From the NCBI GenBank assembly GCA_012522575.1, contig JAAYKE010000067.1, positions 64,383 to 99,468 of the forward strand: a stretch of DNA of 35,086 nucleotides, in the 5' to 3' direction. Shown piece after piece: positions 1 through 6,163 of the stretch. Source of the stretch: Armatimonadota bacterium (GTDB taxonomy: Bacteria > Armatimonadota > UBA5829). A program made the translations under genes and the position numbers. Numbering within the stretch: position 1 is the stretch's first letter; the number at the start of each line of letters is the position of its first letter. The notes under the pieces were generated by a model that did no database searches, was not told the DNA's origin, and saw only the letters and a list, made by a program, of their open reading frames with translations.

Positions 1-168
1 GATTAAAATTGCGCTCAACTCGGAAGGATCCGTGCCGAAGTAACGCAGCGCGGCGGTCAGTTTGCGAATGCCGACGCCGGCATCTATCAAGATCGCCGTT
101 GGGCCTTCCCTGACCAGAATTGCATTGCCCGAGCTTCCGCTCGCCAGAGATATTGCTTCTAAAGTCAC
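1..168 (-). CDS. MBL-fold metallo-hydrolase, YycJ/WalJ-like (N-terminal part, cut by window edge)
   Basis: Only the first ~56 codons lie in the window. The reverse-strand reading begins VTLEAISLASGSSGNAILV and continues into a LIDAGVGIRKL segment. This is the beta-strand start of the YycJ/WalJ group of metallo-beta-lactamase-fold hydrolases, whose members begin with a SLASGSSGNxxYV strand followed by LLIDAG. The HxHxDH metal motif would lie beyond the edge and cannot be checked. GTG at 168 is chosen because it puts the conserved strand at the extreme N-terminus; no clear Shine-Dalgarno is seen and the frame stays open upstream. It follows the methyltransferase by about 100 bases on the same strand and may be the last gene of the nickel operon. 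Family members are exonuclease-like or unknown hydrolases; the role here is inferred only. Confidence 0.6.
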   Translation of the reverse strand, partial: MTLEAISLASGSSGNAILVREGPTAILIDAGVGIRKLTAALRYFGTDPSELSAILI

Positions 169-268
169 GCTATATTTTAGCGCATTTAGCGCCTCTATGC
201 AGCACGATATTCGTTCCTCTGTTTTGCCTGTGCCGAACGCACCGGCAATTTATGCAATATCAGATAGA

Positions 269-868
269 CTACTGCCGCTTTCTGGCGTGTGCCAGATAGA
301 ACTCCGGCTCGTCCGTAGCGGATATATCCGAAAATCCTGCCGCGCTCAACATTCGCTTCATCTCATCAATGCAGGGGGCCCTGTCCTCGGATACAACCGA
401 GTCCGTTTCGGAGTGCACCTGATTGACGGCATCGCGTCCGGTCGGATGGGAAATCACTATTATCCCTTCCGGCCTCAGCAGTGACCAAGCTCGCTTCAGT
501 ACATGAGCCTTGTCGGAAAAATGCGGGTAGACGGCGTTGCAGATGACCGCGTCAAAGGAGGCATCGGCGCAGTCGAAATCCTCGATATCGGCCAACTCGA
601 AGCTCACTTTGTCCGATGATACCTTGGATGCGGCGACTCTGAGCATCTCTTTGGATATGTCAATCGCCCTTATATTGCAGTTATTGTTGGTTGATTGAAG
701 CAGGCAGGGGATGATCACCCCGGTGCCGGTTCCCACGTCCAGAATGTCCATTCCCGGCTCTATCCCCGATTCGCGAACGACCCGGTCGAGCAGTTCGCAT
801 ATATCATCCCGCTCCAGGCTGTCCCACTTATCAGCATAAGAATCGAAAAACTCCGCCTGACTGGTCAT
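269..868 (-). CDS. Class I SAM-dependent methyltransferase
   Basis: 199 aa. A Rossmann methyltransferase core is visible: motif I ILDVGTGTGVIIPCL at about residues 42-56, an acidic end of strand 2 (IRAIDIS), motif II/III DIEDFDCADASFDAVICN and a later LLRPEGIIVISHP strand. This is the Methyltransf_11/25 type; the methyl acceptor cannot be deduced. The ATG overlaps the stop of the upstream metal permease gene by four bases (ATGA), so it is translationally coupled as the distal gene of the metal-uptake operon. Its job there is unknown. It could modify a small metal chelator or a protein, or simply be a co-transcribed housekeeping gene. The fold is certain, the function is not. Confidence 0.85.
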   Translation of the reverse strand: MTSQAEFFDSYADKWDSLERDDICELLDRVVRESGIEPGMDILDVGTGTGVIIPCLLQSTNNNCNIRAIDISKEMLRVAASKVSSDKVSFELADIEDFDCADASFDAVICNAVYPHFSDKAHVLKRAWSLLRPEGIIVISHPTGRDAVNQVHSETDSVVSEDRAPCIDEMKRMLSAAGFSDISATDEPEFYLAHARKRQ

Positions 869-1701
869 ATTTCACCTTCATTTGCAGTTGACATACGAGC
901 GCGTCTCTTTGGGGAAAACGAGTTTGCCAGCACAAAGAATCCGCACGATGTGAGGATTATCAGCGCGCCGGTCGGCAGGTTCAGTTTCCACGACAGCGCA
1001 AGCCCTGCCCAGCCGGACGCTACTCCGAAAATTGCAGCCAGCACAAACATCTTCTTCAAGCTGTATGTAAGTTGATATGCAGCGGCAGCCGGGTTGACTA
1101 TCAGGCTGAAGACCAGAAGCCCTCCAATCGCATTCAGCGAAGCCGTCGCAGTAAGCCCGCTTAGCACCAGTATCCCATAAAACACACAGGTCGCCGGCAG
1201 CCCAAGGGATCGCGCGAGTTCTCTATTGAACACCACGGTCTGAATTTCCTTAAAAAACAGGCTTGTGAGCACAATCGACCCAAGAGCCACTCCCGCAAGC
1301 AGATGCAGGCTCCCGGAGGTAACGGTAAGCACGCTTCCCCATAGCAGGCTCAACGCCTCGGCCTTTGGCCCTGGAATCAGAGACAACAGCAGAAAAGAAA
1401 TGCCCAGCGCCGATGAAAATACTATTCCTATTGCCGTATCGGGCGCGAAATCCCCGCGGTCGGCAAGGGGACCTAAAGCTCCCGCAGCAACCAGACTGGC
1501 GATGATAGCCAGCCACATCGGGTTTGCGTTGAGCGCGAGACCCAGCAAAGCTCCCGCAAACGCCGCATGGCTCATACACACTCCCAGAAACGAAACCCGC
1601 ATCGTCACAACCAGCACGCCGACTATCGAGCACGATACTCCCGCAAACAACGTCGCAAGAACAGCCCTTTGCCAAAACGGATCGTGAATCACGTCAAACA
1701 C
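865..1701 (-). CDS. Metal ABC transporter permease (ZnuB/TroC/ABC-3 family)
   Basis: 278 aa, normal for the ABC-3 family of zinc/manganese/iron permeases. It is almost entirely hydrophobic, with 7-8 predicted membrane helices. The family-typical N-terminal segment is present (FDVIHDPFWQRAVLATLFAG, then GVLVVTMRVSFLGVCMSHAAFAGALLGL), as is the VFSLIVNPAAAAYQLT stretch near residue 195. It overlaps the upstream ATPase gene by eight bases and the downstream methyltransferase by four, so all three are coupled. It would form the membrane channel for the cation delivered by the binding protein at 2389-3279. Family members usually move Zn, Mn or Fe; the NikR operator upstream of the operon suggests nickel here (inference). 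Confidence 0.93.
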   Translation of the reverse strand: MFDVIHDPFWQRAVLATLFAGVSCSIVGVLVVTMRVSFLGVCMSHAAFAGALLGLALNANPMWLAIIASLVAAGALGPLADRGDFAPDTAIGIVFSSALGISFLLLSLIPGPKAEALSLLWGSVLTVTSGSLHLLAGVALGSIVLTSLFFKEIQTVVFNRELARSLGLPATCVFYGILVLSGLTATASLNAIGGLLVFSLIVNPAAAAYQLTYSLKKMFVLAAIFGVASGWAGLALSWKLNLPTGALIILTSCGFFVLANSFSPKRRARMSTANEGEI

Positions 1702-2389
1702 AGGTCGCCGCCTCGCATATTTCCCCGCCTTTCATCACGATAATGCACTCGCATAAATCCGTCAGCATCTCATAATCGTGCGAAACGACAATAGTCGTCA
1801 GCCCGATTTGCGCATGGGCGGTTTTGACTATGTCCCTCACCCTGTGCTGAGATTCCGAATCGAGAAAGGTAGTCGGCTCATCGAGCAGCAAAAGCTGCGG
1901 CTCCTGTGCCAGCGCGCGGGCAAGGTTGATTCGCTGTTGTTCCCCTCCTGACAGTTGACCAAAGGGTCGCTGGGCCAGGTGACTCGCGTCCACCCTCTCC
2001 AATGCATCGCGCACGGCCTGCCTGTCGATCTCCTTTGGACTCCGCAAAAGGCCAATTCGGCCATAGCGTCCCATCAACACCACCTCTTGGGCAATCACCG
2101 GCATACGAGGATCTGTGTTCAGAGTCTGAAATACGCAGGCGACAGAACGGCGAATCTTTTTATAGTTACCGGCGGTGAGCTTCATCCCCAGCGCCTCGGC
2201 ATACCCGGAACTGACCGGCAGCAGACCCTGAATAACGCGCAGCAGGGTTGTCTTTCCCGATCCATTAGGGCCGGATATGCCGACGATGCGCCCGGACTCG
2301 ACCGCCAGGGTAATGTCTTTGAGCGTGCGGCTGCCCTTATACCCGGCGTTTACATTCTCGAAGTTAATGATTTTTCGATGGTCAGTCAT
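1694..2389 (-). CDS. Metal ABC transporter ATP-binding protein (ZnuC-like)
   Basis: 231 aa ABC ATPase. Visible motifs are Walker A GPNGSGKTT (residues ~40-48), the Q-loop in VFQTLNTDPRMP, signature LSGGEQQR, Walker B LLLLDEPT followed by the D-loop, and the H-loop in IVVSHDYE. Length and gene order (binding protein, ATPase, permease) match ZnuC/TroB-type cation importers. Its ATG overlaps the binding protein's TAA by one base (TAATG) and its end overlaps the permease start. It powers uptake by the permease at 865-1701. No unusual residues were seen in the catalytic motifs. Confidence 0.95.
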   Translation of the reverse strand: MTDHRKIINFENVNAGYKGSRTLKDITLAVESGRIVGISGPNGSGKTTLLRVIQGLLPVSSGYAEALGMKLTAGNYKKIRRSVACVFQTLNTDPRMPVIAQEVVLMGRYGRIGLLRSPKEIDRQAVRDALERVDASHLAQRPFGQLSGGEQQRINLARALAQEPQLLLLDEPTTFLDSESQHRVRDIVKTAHAQIGLTTIVVSHDYEMLTDLCECIIVMKGGEICEAATCV

Positions 2390-3279
2390 TAGTTGACGGC
2401 CTGCGGTTGCGAATCGGCGGCCTTTGGCAATCCTGCAATCACCCGCTGCACGTTATCTTCCACCCACGATCTCCAGGTTTCGGTATCCGGAAATCCGCCG
2501 GGAAAATTGGATAAGGTGACGTGGGATGCTCCGATATCGCGCGCCAGCGGACGGCCGGCGGTTGGGCCGCTTTGCAGGTTGTCCACGCATATACGAACCT
2601 TGTTCTTTCGACCGACTCCCGTTATGTGATGCAGTAAGACCGGAGTGAACTGCTCGGATCGCGGATATACATCGACCACATTCAACCCCATCCACCTGAC
2701 AGTCTCCTCCTGTTGATCGGAACACAGAGCCGCAACACCTTCCGCGCCTGCTTCCTTGAGTTCCTTTTTGAGATCGACATTGAGCTTGACATACTCAATT
2801 TCCAGCATCGCCAGCGACTTTCGATAATCATTGGAATTGGCAGGATCGGCATTTGACAGCACGCGGGTAACCTGCTGCAACGCCTGTATATATACGCTCG
2901 GCAGCATCCAGTTTCCCGCTACCGATATCGGAGCTTCTTTCGGCCTTTGACTTCCCGCAGATTCCAGCATCCTCGGCACAAAGCCTTCATAGCCGTGGGT
3001 AAATAGAAGTTTGCTGGAGCACAGGGCTTTCATGTCCTCCGGCCTGATATCATAATGACCCGGACAACTGCCCGGGGCTATCAGCGTCCCCACTTTGACG
3101 TGCTTTCCGCCGACTTCCTTAATTGCGCACTCCAGAAGCGAGGTAGTCGCCATCACCTGAAGCGACCCGATTTTCTCCTGCTGTACGCTCACTCCGGGTC
3201 TGGGCAAAAGCACGACAACCGCGGTCCCAAGTATCAGAAGAATGGCGATTGCGTAAATAACATACTTCCGTGAACGCAT
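2389..3279 (-). CDS. Metal ABC transporter substrate-binding protein (ZnuA-like), membrane anchored
   Basis: 296 aa. An N-terminal hydrophobic segment (YVIYAIAILLILGTAVVVLL) has no lipobox cysteine and looks like an uncleaved anchor or signal peptide. The body resembles cluster A-I metal-binding proteins: VMATTSLLECAIKEVGG, then LIAPGSCPGHYDIRPEDM, where the His in PGHYDIRPED matches the first metal ligand of ZnuA (PGxDPHxYxPxPxD), and LLFTHGYEGF, which supplies the second His. The later His ligand and C-terminal Asp/Glu region are less canonical (ICVDNLQSGPTAG). There is no His-rich loop of the kind common in zinc ZnuA. It starts directly after the pseudopilin stop (TAAATG). With NikR control of the operon, nickel is the likely cargo (inference); Zn or Mn remain possible. 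Confidence 0.85.
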   Translation of the reverse strand: MRSRKYVIYAIAILLILGTAVVVLLPRPGVSVQQEKIGSLQVMATTSLLECAIKEVGGKHVKVGTLIAPGSCPGHYDIRPEDMKALCSSKLLFTHGYEGFVPRMLESAGSQRPKEAPISVAGNWMLPSVYIQALQQVTRVLSNADPANSNDYRKSLAMLEIEYVKLNVDLKKELKEAGAEGVAALCSDQQEETVRWMGLNVVDVYPRSEQFTPVLLHHITGVGRKNKVRICVDNLQSGPTAGRPLARDIGASHVTLSNFPGGFPDTETWRSWVEDNVQRVIAGLPKAADSQPQAVN

Positions 3280-3876
3280 TTACGGGGATTTCCTCCCATC
3301 ACTGAGCCTGACTATTATCCCGTTTTGATCATAAGGGTACCAGTGCTGCTTCGGCACAGGCATCATATTCTGCGCAAATTCTATCAAACCCCGCCTCTTG
3401 CCCGGCCCCACGCTCCATACAACCCATTTGAGAGGTGCGTCTTTCTGGCTGCGGTATGCCACGCACTGCTGCTCGCTGGTCGGATAATCCGCCGGCACAT
3501 AGAGGGTGATTTTGGAGATACCATTAGTCACGTAACCCAACCCCGGGGCTATGTATTTGTAGGTTCGACCGGGATTGAACGGGTCGTAGAACTTCTTTGA
3601 GGAGATATATTTATAAAGCGGCTCAGGCAGTTCGTAGTAGTCGTCTATCTTAACCTGCTGGCACGACTCACTTGCCAGCGGGGGTCTGCCGTTCCAGTCA
3701 TCGCAATACATCTGCACCGCATCCGCAACCTGCCTCAGCTCAACGTGCACCCTCGCCACCTGCGAACGCAACTTGACGTTCACAAATACGGGGAACAAAA
3801 TAGCCGCGATGATCGCGATAACCGCGACCACCACGAGCAGTTCTATTAAACTGAAGCCAGATCTTTTAGCGATCAT
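3280..3876 (-). CDS. Type II/IV pseudopilin-like protein with prepilin N-terminal methylation motif
   Basis: 198 aa. It starts MIAKRSGFSLIELLVVVAVI, a textbook class III prepilin leader: a basic peptide, cleavage expected between Gly7 and Phe8, Glu at mature position 5, then one long hydrophobic helix of about 22 residues. The C-terminal globular part contains WVVWSVGPGKRRG and a final YPYDQNGIIVRLSDG, which resembles the WSVGPD...YDPTNGT ending of pseudopilins common in Planctomycetes and Armatimonadetes. It overlaps the upstream secreted-protein gene by four bases (ATGA) and abuts the metal-binding protein gene, placing it inside the metal-uptake operon, which is unusual. It would be membrane-bound or assembled into a short pseudopilus; its export machinery is not in this window. 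Confidence 0.9.
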   Translation of the reverse strand: MIAKRSGFSLIELLVVVAVIAIIAAILFPVFVNVKLRSQVARVHVELRQVADAVQMYCDDWNGRPPLASESCQQVKIDDYYELPEPLYKYISSKKFYDPFNPGRTYKYIAPGLGYVTNGISKITLYVPADYPTSEQQCVAYRSQKDAPLKWVVWSVGPGKRRGLIEFAQNMMPVPKQHWYPYDQNGIIVRLSDGRKSP

Positions 3877-5219
3877 TGAACTACGGATGCAATATCCTTT
3901 GCATTACCCAACATAAGCACCGGGGCCGACGCGTTGCCTGACGCCACAGCGGTCACTGTTACCATCGTTCCAGTCGCAGGAACAGCATATCCGTTGGAGT
4001 TTAGCGTGATTATGCTGTTATCGTCGGTCGTGAAGCTATAAAGCCCGCCGCCTTGGCTGGTCCCGATCGTGCCGACACATCTTACAAGCAGCCCAAAGAC
4101 GTCAAGCCCGGCCTGACCCGTCAGAGTCCTGCCATTTACCAGAAGCGGAGCCGCGCTGATTCTGCTCTTTACTATATATTTGGCGTTCAAAGCCTTCTGG
4201 CCGTTGGACTCAGTAACAGTACCCATTATACTTACAACATCTCCGACAGTAACAGGCCGACTGCTGATTACTTCCACTCCACCGGTTCTGTCGGAGTCCT
4301 GAATAAAGAACCTGCCCTCATATACCCGCGATACCACCTTGCGAGCAACGGCAACCTGCTCTCCAACTGCGCGGTCCCTGACATCTCTGCAAACATCCAG
4401 AGCAATCGCTATGTCGCCGGCGTTTCGCAGAAGCATTCTATATACGCCATGATACACCACCGGGCTGCCAGATCCGCCGTCCTCCTGGTCATATATGCGG
4501 ACCACGCTGAACTTGCCGGCAGGCTGCGAGACTCCGGAAAGATTGACCATCGGCGGAATATACAGACTGCCGACTCCGCTTTCATCAGCAATTGTCAGAG
4601 TTTCATTGTTTGCCCAGGTACCAGCCGTAATCTGAACGCCGTGCAGCATAGTAAACCGGGTCTGATAACGCTCCCCGCCGTCGTTGCGCGTTTTATCGAA
4701 ATAATTGCAGTTGCTCAAAGAAGGGATCAGTTCAGGATCCGGCAGACCCGGATGACCTATCACCTCGACAACCGGACAAATTTCGAGATCATTGGTGTGC
4801 CTGTCGTTTATGAAAACCTTGCCGTTGTGGTCGGCGAGAAACCCCGTCACCCGCACCCTGTCTCCAGCATTAAACGGCGCATACTGCTCAGGAATCCAGC
4901 CTCCAAGCGGCCACCAGAAACTTCCGGCCCATATCTCCATCCCGCCGCGGTCGCTCGTCTCGTCCTGTATGAACAGCGCATACATAGCTCCGCTGCTCCA
5001 TAGATCGTCCATCCCGGCAAGCGCAACCCCTTCGACCGTGACCATATTGGCTTCAATCACATCCTCATTGCTATTATATGCGGGCGCATTGACCAACGGG
5101 TGCGTGCCAAGACCATAAGCATTCACCGCCTGATAATCCCAAAGAGTGGCCGCCGATGCCGACAAAGCAAACGCGCAGCAGACAAAAATAAGCGCAACAA
5201 TCGATATTGTTCTTCTCAT
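3873..5219 (-). CDS. Secreted protein of tandem OB-fold-like repeats, unknown function
   Basis: 448 aa. A signal peptide is clear (RRTISIVALIFVCCAFALSASAA, cleavage near residue 23). The mature part carries at least two and probably four similar beta-rich units. Each has an FIQD or LFIQDE strand, a GGxEVW-like strand, then GDxVxxxGxVxxxNGxxxL; compare FNAGDRVRVTGFLADHNGKVFIND near residues 115-140 with TVGDVVSIMGTVTESNGQKALN near 325-345. This pattern is typical of OB-fold-like domains in exported proteins. No catalytic motif is visible. It is the first gene after the NikR operator/promoter and is coupled by ATGA overlap to the pseudopilin gene. A role in surface binding or substrate capture is speculative. 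Confidence 0.75.
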   Translation of the reverse strand: MRRTISIVALIFVCCAFALSASAATLWDYQAVNAYGLGTHPLVNAPAYNSNEDVIEANMVTVEGVALAGMDDLWSSGAMYALFIQDETSDRGGMEIWAGSFWWPLGGWIPEQYAPFNAGDRVRVTGFLADHNGKVFINDRHTNDLEICPVVEVIGHPGLPDPELIPSLSNCNYFDKTRNDGGERYQTRFTMLHGVQITAGTWANNETLTIADESGVGSLYIPPMVNLSGVSQPAGKFSVVRIYDQEDGGSGSPVVYHGVYRMLLRNAGDIAIALDVCRDVRDRAVGEQVAVARKVVSRVYEGRFFIQDSDRTGGVEVISSRPVTVGDVVSIMGTVTESNGQKALNAKYIVKSRISAAPLLVNGRTLTGQAGLDVFGLLVRCVGTIGTSQGGGLYSFTTDDNSIITLNSNGYAVPATGTMVTVTAVASGNASAPVLMLGNAKDIASVVQ

Positions 5220-5243
5220 AGCCCGTCCTTCACACCACGGATA

Positions 5244-5270
5244 GTGTTACGATTTTTCACATAGTAGCAC
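5244..5270. promoter_or_regulatory. Candidate NikR operator
   Basis: Inverted repeat GTGTTAC-N13-GTAGCAC. Thirteen of fourteen half-site bases match the GTGTTAC-N13/14-GTAACAC motif that I recall being described for NikR in deltaproteobacteria such as Geobacter. It lies 25-51 bases upstream of the first gene of the metal ABC operon, overlaps that operon's predicted -10 element, and nikR itself is the adjacent upstream gene. Confidence 0.75.
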
Positions 5271-5289
5271 GTGAATCGCAAACTGTCCA
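5261..5289 (-). promoter_or_regulatory. Sigma70-type promoter of the metal-uptake operon
   Basis: On the minus strand TGGACA (5289-5284) is separated by exactly 17 bases from TACTAT (5266-5261). Transcription would start near 5254, about 35 bases before the ATG at 5219. The -10 lies inside the NikR inverted repeat, the geometry expected for repression by nickel-loaded NikR. Confidence 0.6.
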
Positions 5290-5343
5290 GCATGCAGTCG
5301 AAAATCAGAAGGCTTTGGCGTTTGCCCCGCCTTTGCTGCAATT

Positions 5344-5766
5344 CTAGCACGAAATATGCGCGCCGGTGGTTGTGCAGACTAATTGTCCGTGTTTGACTCC
5401 GTGGGCTGCTATCAGCGTATCGGCCACGCTTTTAACATCGCTGCTTGCTCCTCGCACCACGATCACTTCGAGGCAGTTATGCGCGTCGAGGTGAACGTGT
5501 GTGCTGCATACGATATTGTCGTGGCGTTGATGCTGCAGATCGGTAAGCACATTTGCCAACTCGTGCTCGTGGTGTTCATATACGATAGTGATTGTGCCGA
5601 TCACCTCTGCGGCAGGGTCCGCCCACTCCGTTTTGACGAACTCCCTGCGCATCAGGTCCCGAATCGCCTCCGAACGCGAGGCGTAGCCGCGTTCTTTGAC
5701 AAGCTCATCGAACCGCAATAGTATGTCCTGCTCGATAGATACCCCGAATCTTTCAAGAACAGACAC
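5344..5766 (-). CDS. nikR: Nickel-responsive transcriptional regulator NikR
   Basis: 140 aa from the GTG at 5766, the usual NikR length. The longer open frame to 5859 is rejected because GGAGG sits seven bases before this GTG and the protein then starts SVLERFGVSIEQD like other NikRs. An N-terminal ribbon-helix-helix (VSIEQDILLRFDELV, then YASRSEAIRDLMRR) is followed by an ACT-like metal/tetramer domain. The nickel site is intact: a His in HQRHDNIV, the THVHLD pair and the Cys of HNCLEV correspond to E. coli His76, His87, His89 and Cys95. The DNA-contacting strand reads R-F-G-V-S, i.e. Arg/Gly/Ser at alternating positions rather than Arg/Thr/Thr of E. coli, consistent with a GTGTTAC-type operator. 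It likely represses the downstream metal operon when nickel is plentiful. Confidence 0.95.
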   Translation of the reverse strand: MSVLERFGVSIEQDILLRFDELVKERGYASRSEAIRDLMRREFVKTEWADPAAEVIGTITIVYEHHEHELANVLTDLQHQRHDNIVCSTHVHLDAHNCLEVIVVRGASSDVKSVADTLIAAHGVKHGQLVCTTTGAHISC

Positions 5767-5796
5767 GTCATATCCTCCGAATAATTTGCTGCTAAT

Positions 5797-5825
5797 ATCG
5801 TACAATGACAGCCCCAATCGGTCAA
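5797..5825 (-). promoter_or_regulatory. nikR promoter, sigma70 type
   Basis: On the minus strand TTGACC (5825-5820), a 17-base spacer and TACGAT (5802-5797). The predicted start near 5790 leaves a ~24-base leader that contains the GGAGG before the GTG at 5766. No GTGTTAC-type operator overlaps it, so autoregulation is not evident. Confidence 0.6.
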
Positions 5826-5988
5826 CGCTATTGTCGAGCGCGTCTCGATGTGGTAGCATTACTGCAACGTCACAGCAGGAAAGGAGTCATCGCTTTGTGT
5901 TCCATTGACGGCAACGCCAATCCGGCGGAACCTCCGAGTTCGTGTTATTCGGAGCAGAACAACATGTGCGTGTCGGCAGAGCGCTCCT

Positions 5989-6017
5989 TTATCAGGCTGA
6001 TCTCCTAGACGTATTAT
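5989..6017 (+). promoter_or_regulatory. Sigma70-type promoter of the duplicated-permease transporter
   Basis: TTATCA (5989-5994), a 17-base spacer and TATTAT (6012-6017). The predicted start near 6024 gives a ~65-base leader to the TTG leader ORF and ~136 bases to the permease ATG. Confidence 0.5.
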
Positions 6018-6039
6018 AAACCTTCACCAGCCGCCCCAT

Positions 6040-6086
6040 AGCGCCTGTTTGCAGCACGCGATAAGTGAGCAAAAAAAGGAGGCGCT
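6040..6086 (+). promoter_or_regulatory. Possible RBS-sequestering hairpin in the transporter leader
   Basis: AGCGCCT at 6040-6046 is perfectly complementary to AGGCGCT at 6080-6086, the latter including the 3' half of the AAAGGAGG Shine-Dalgarno (6076-6082) of the leader ORF. Pairing would occlude that ribosome site. The 33-base loop contains an A7 run (6071-6077). It could be a simple translational switch or part of a larger unrecognised regulatory RNA. Confidence 0.4.
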
Positions 6087-6088
6087 CT

Positions 6089-6163
6089 TTGAATCTCAAA
6101 AGCAACGGACGTAACTTTCGGCTGAGGCCGCACCGGACGGAGTCACGGGGAGCATACGCATGA
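6089..6163 (+). CDS. Possible 24-codon leader ORF coupled to the permease gene
   Basis: TTG at 6089 follows AAAGGAGG with a six-base spacer, the best ribosome site in the region. The frame encodes 24 residues, strongly basic (six Arg, one Lys, one His), and stops at TGA 6161-6163, overlapping the permease ATG as ATGA. The arrangement is that of a translationally coupling leader peptide. The permease also has its own GGGGAG eight bases upstream, so the leader may be dispensable or coincidental. No homology is recognisable in so short a sequence. Confidence 0.4.
   Translation: MNLKSNGRNFRLRPHRTESRGAYA

Larger units (their letters stand above)
5767..6088. other. Divergent regulatory region between nikR and the duplicated-permease transporter
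   Basis: No convincing standard gene once nikR is started at 5766. It holds the nikR promoter (5797-5825), a 6-bp stem CTCCGA/TCGGAG with an 11-base loop at about 5932-5954 of unknown purpose, and a plus-strand promoter (5989-6017). The plus-strand frame across 5805-6008 has no ribosome site and is treated as spurious. I did not recognise a known riboswitch class. Confidence 0.5.

Noticed and set aside
5311-5343. Possible terminator after nikR (AAGGC...GCCTT, minus strand)
   Set aside because: Short interrupted stem and only a four-T run; not convincing, and read-through into the metal operon cannot be excluded.
5767-5859. N-terminal extension of nikR to 5859
   Set aside because: The GTG at 5766 has a good GGAGG, gives the normal NikR length and family N-terminus, and the extension covers the nikR promoter.
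5805-6008. 67-codon plus-strand frame between nikR and the permease
   Set aside because: No ribosome site and it covers promoter elements of both flanking genes.
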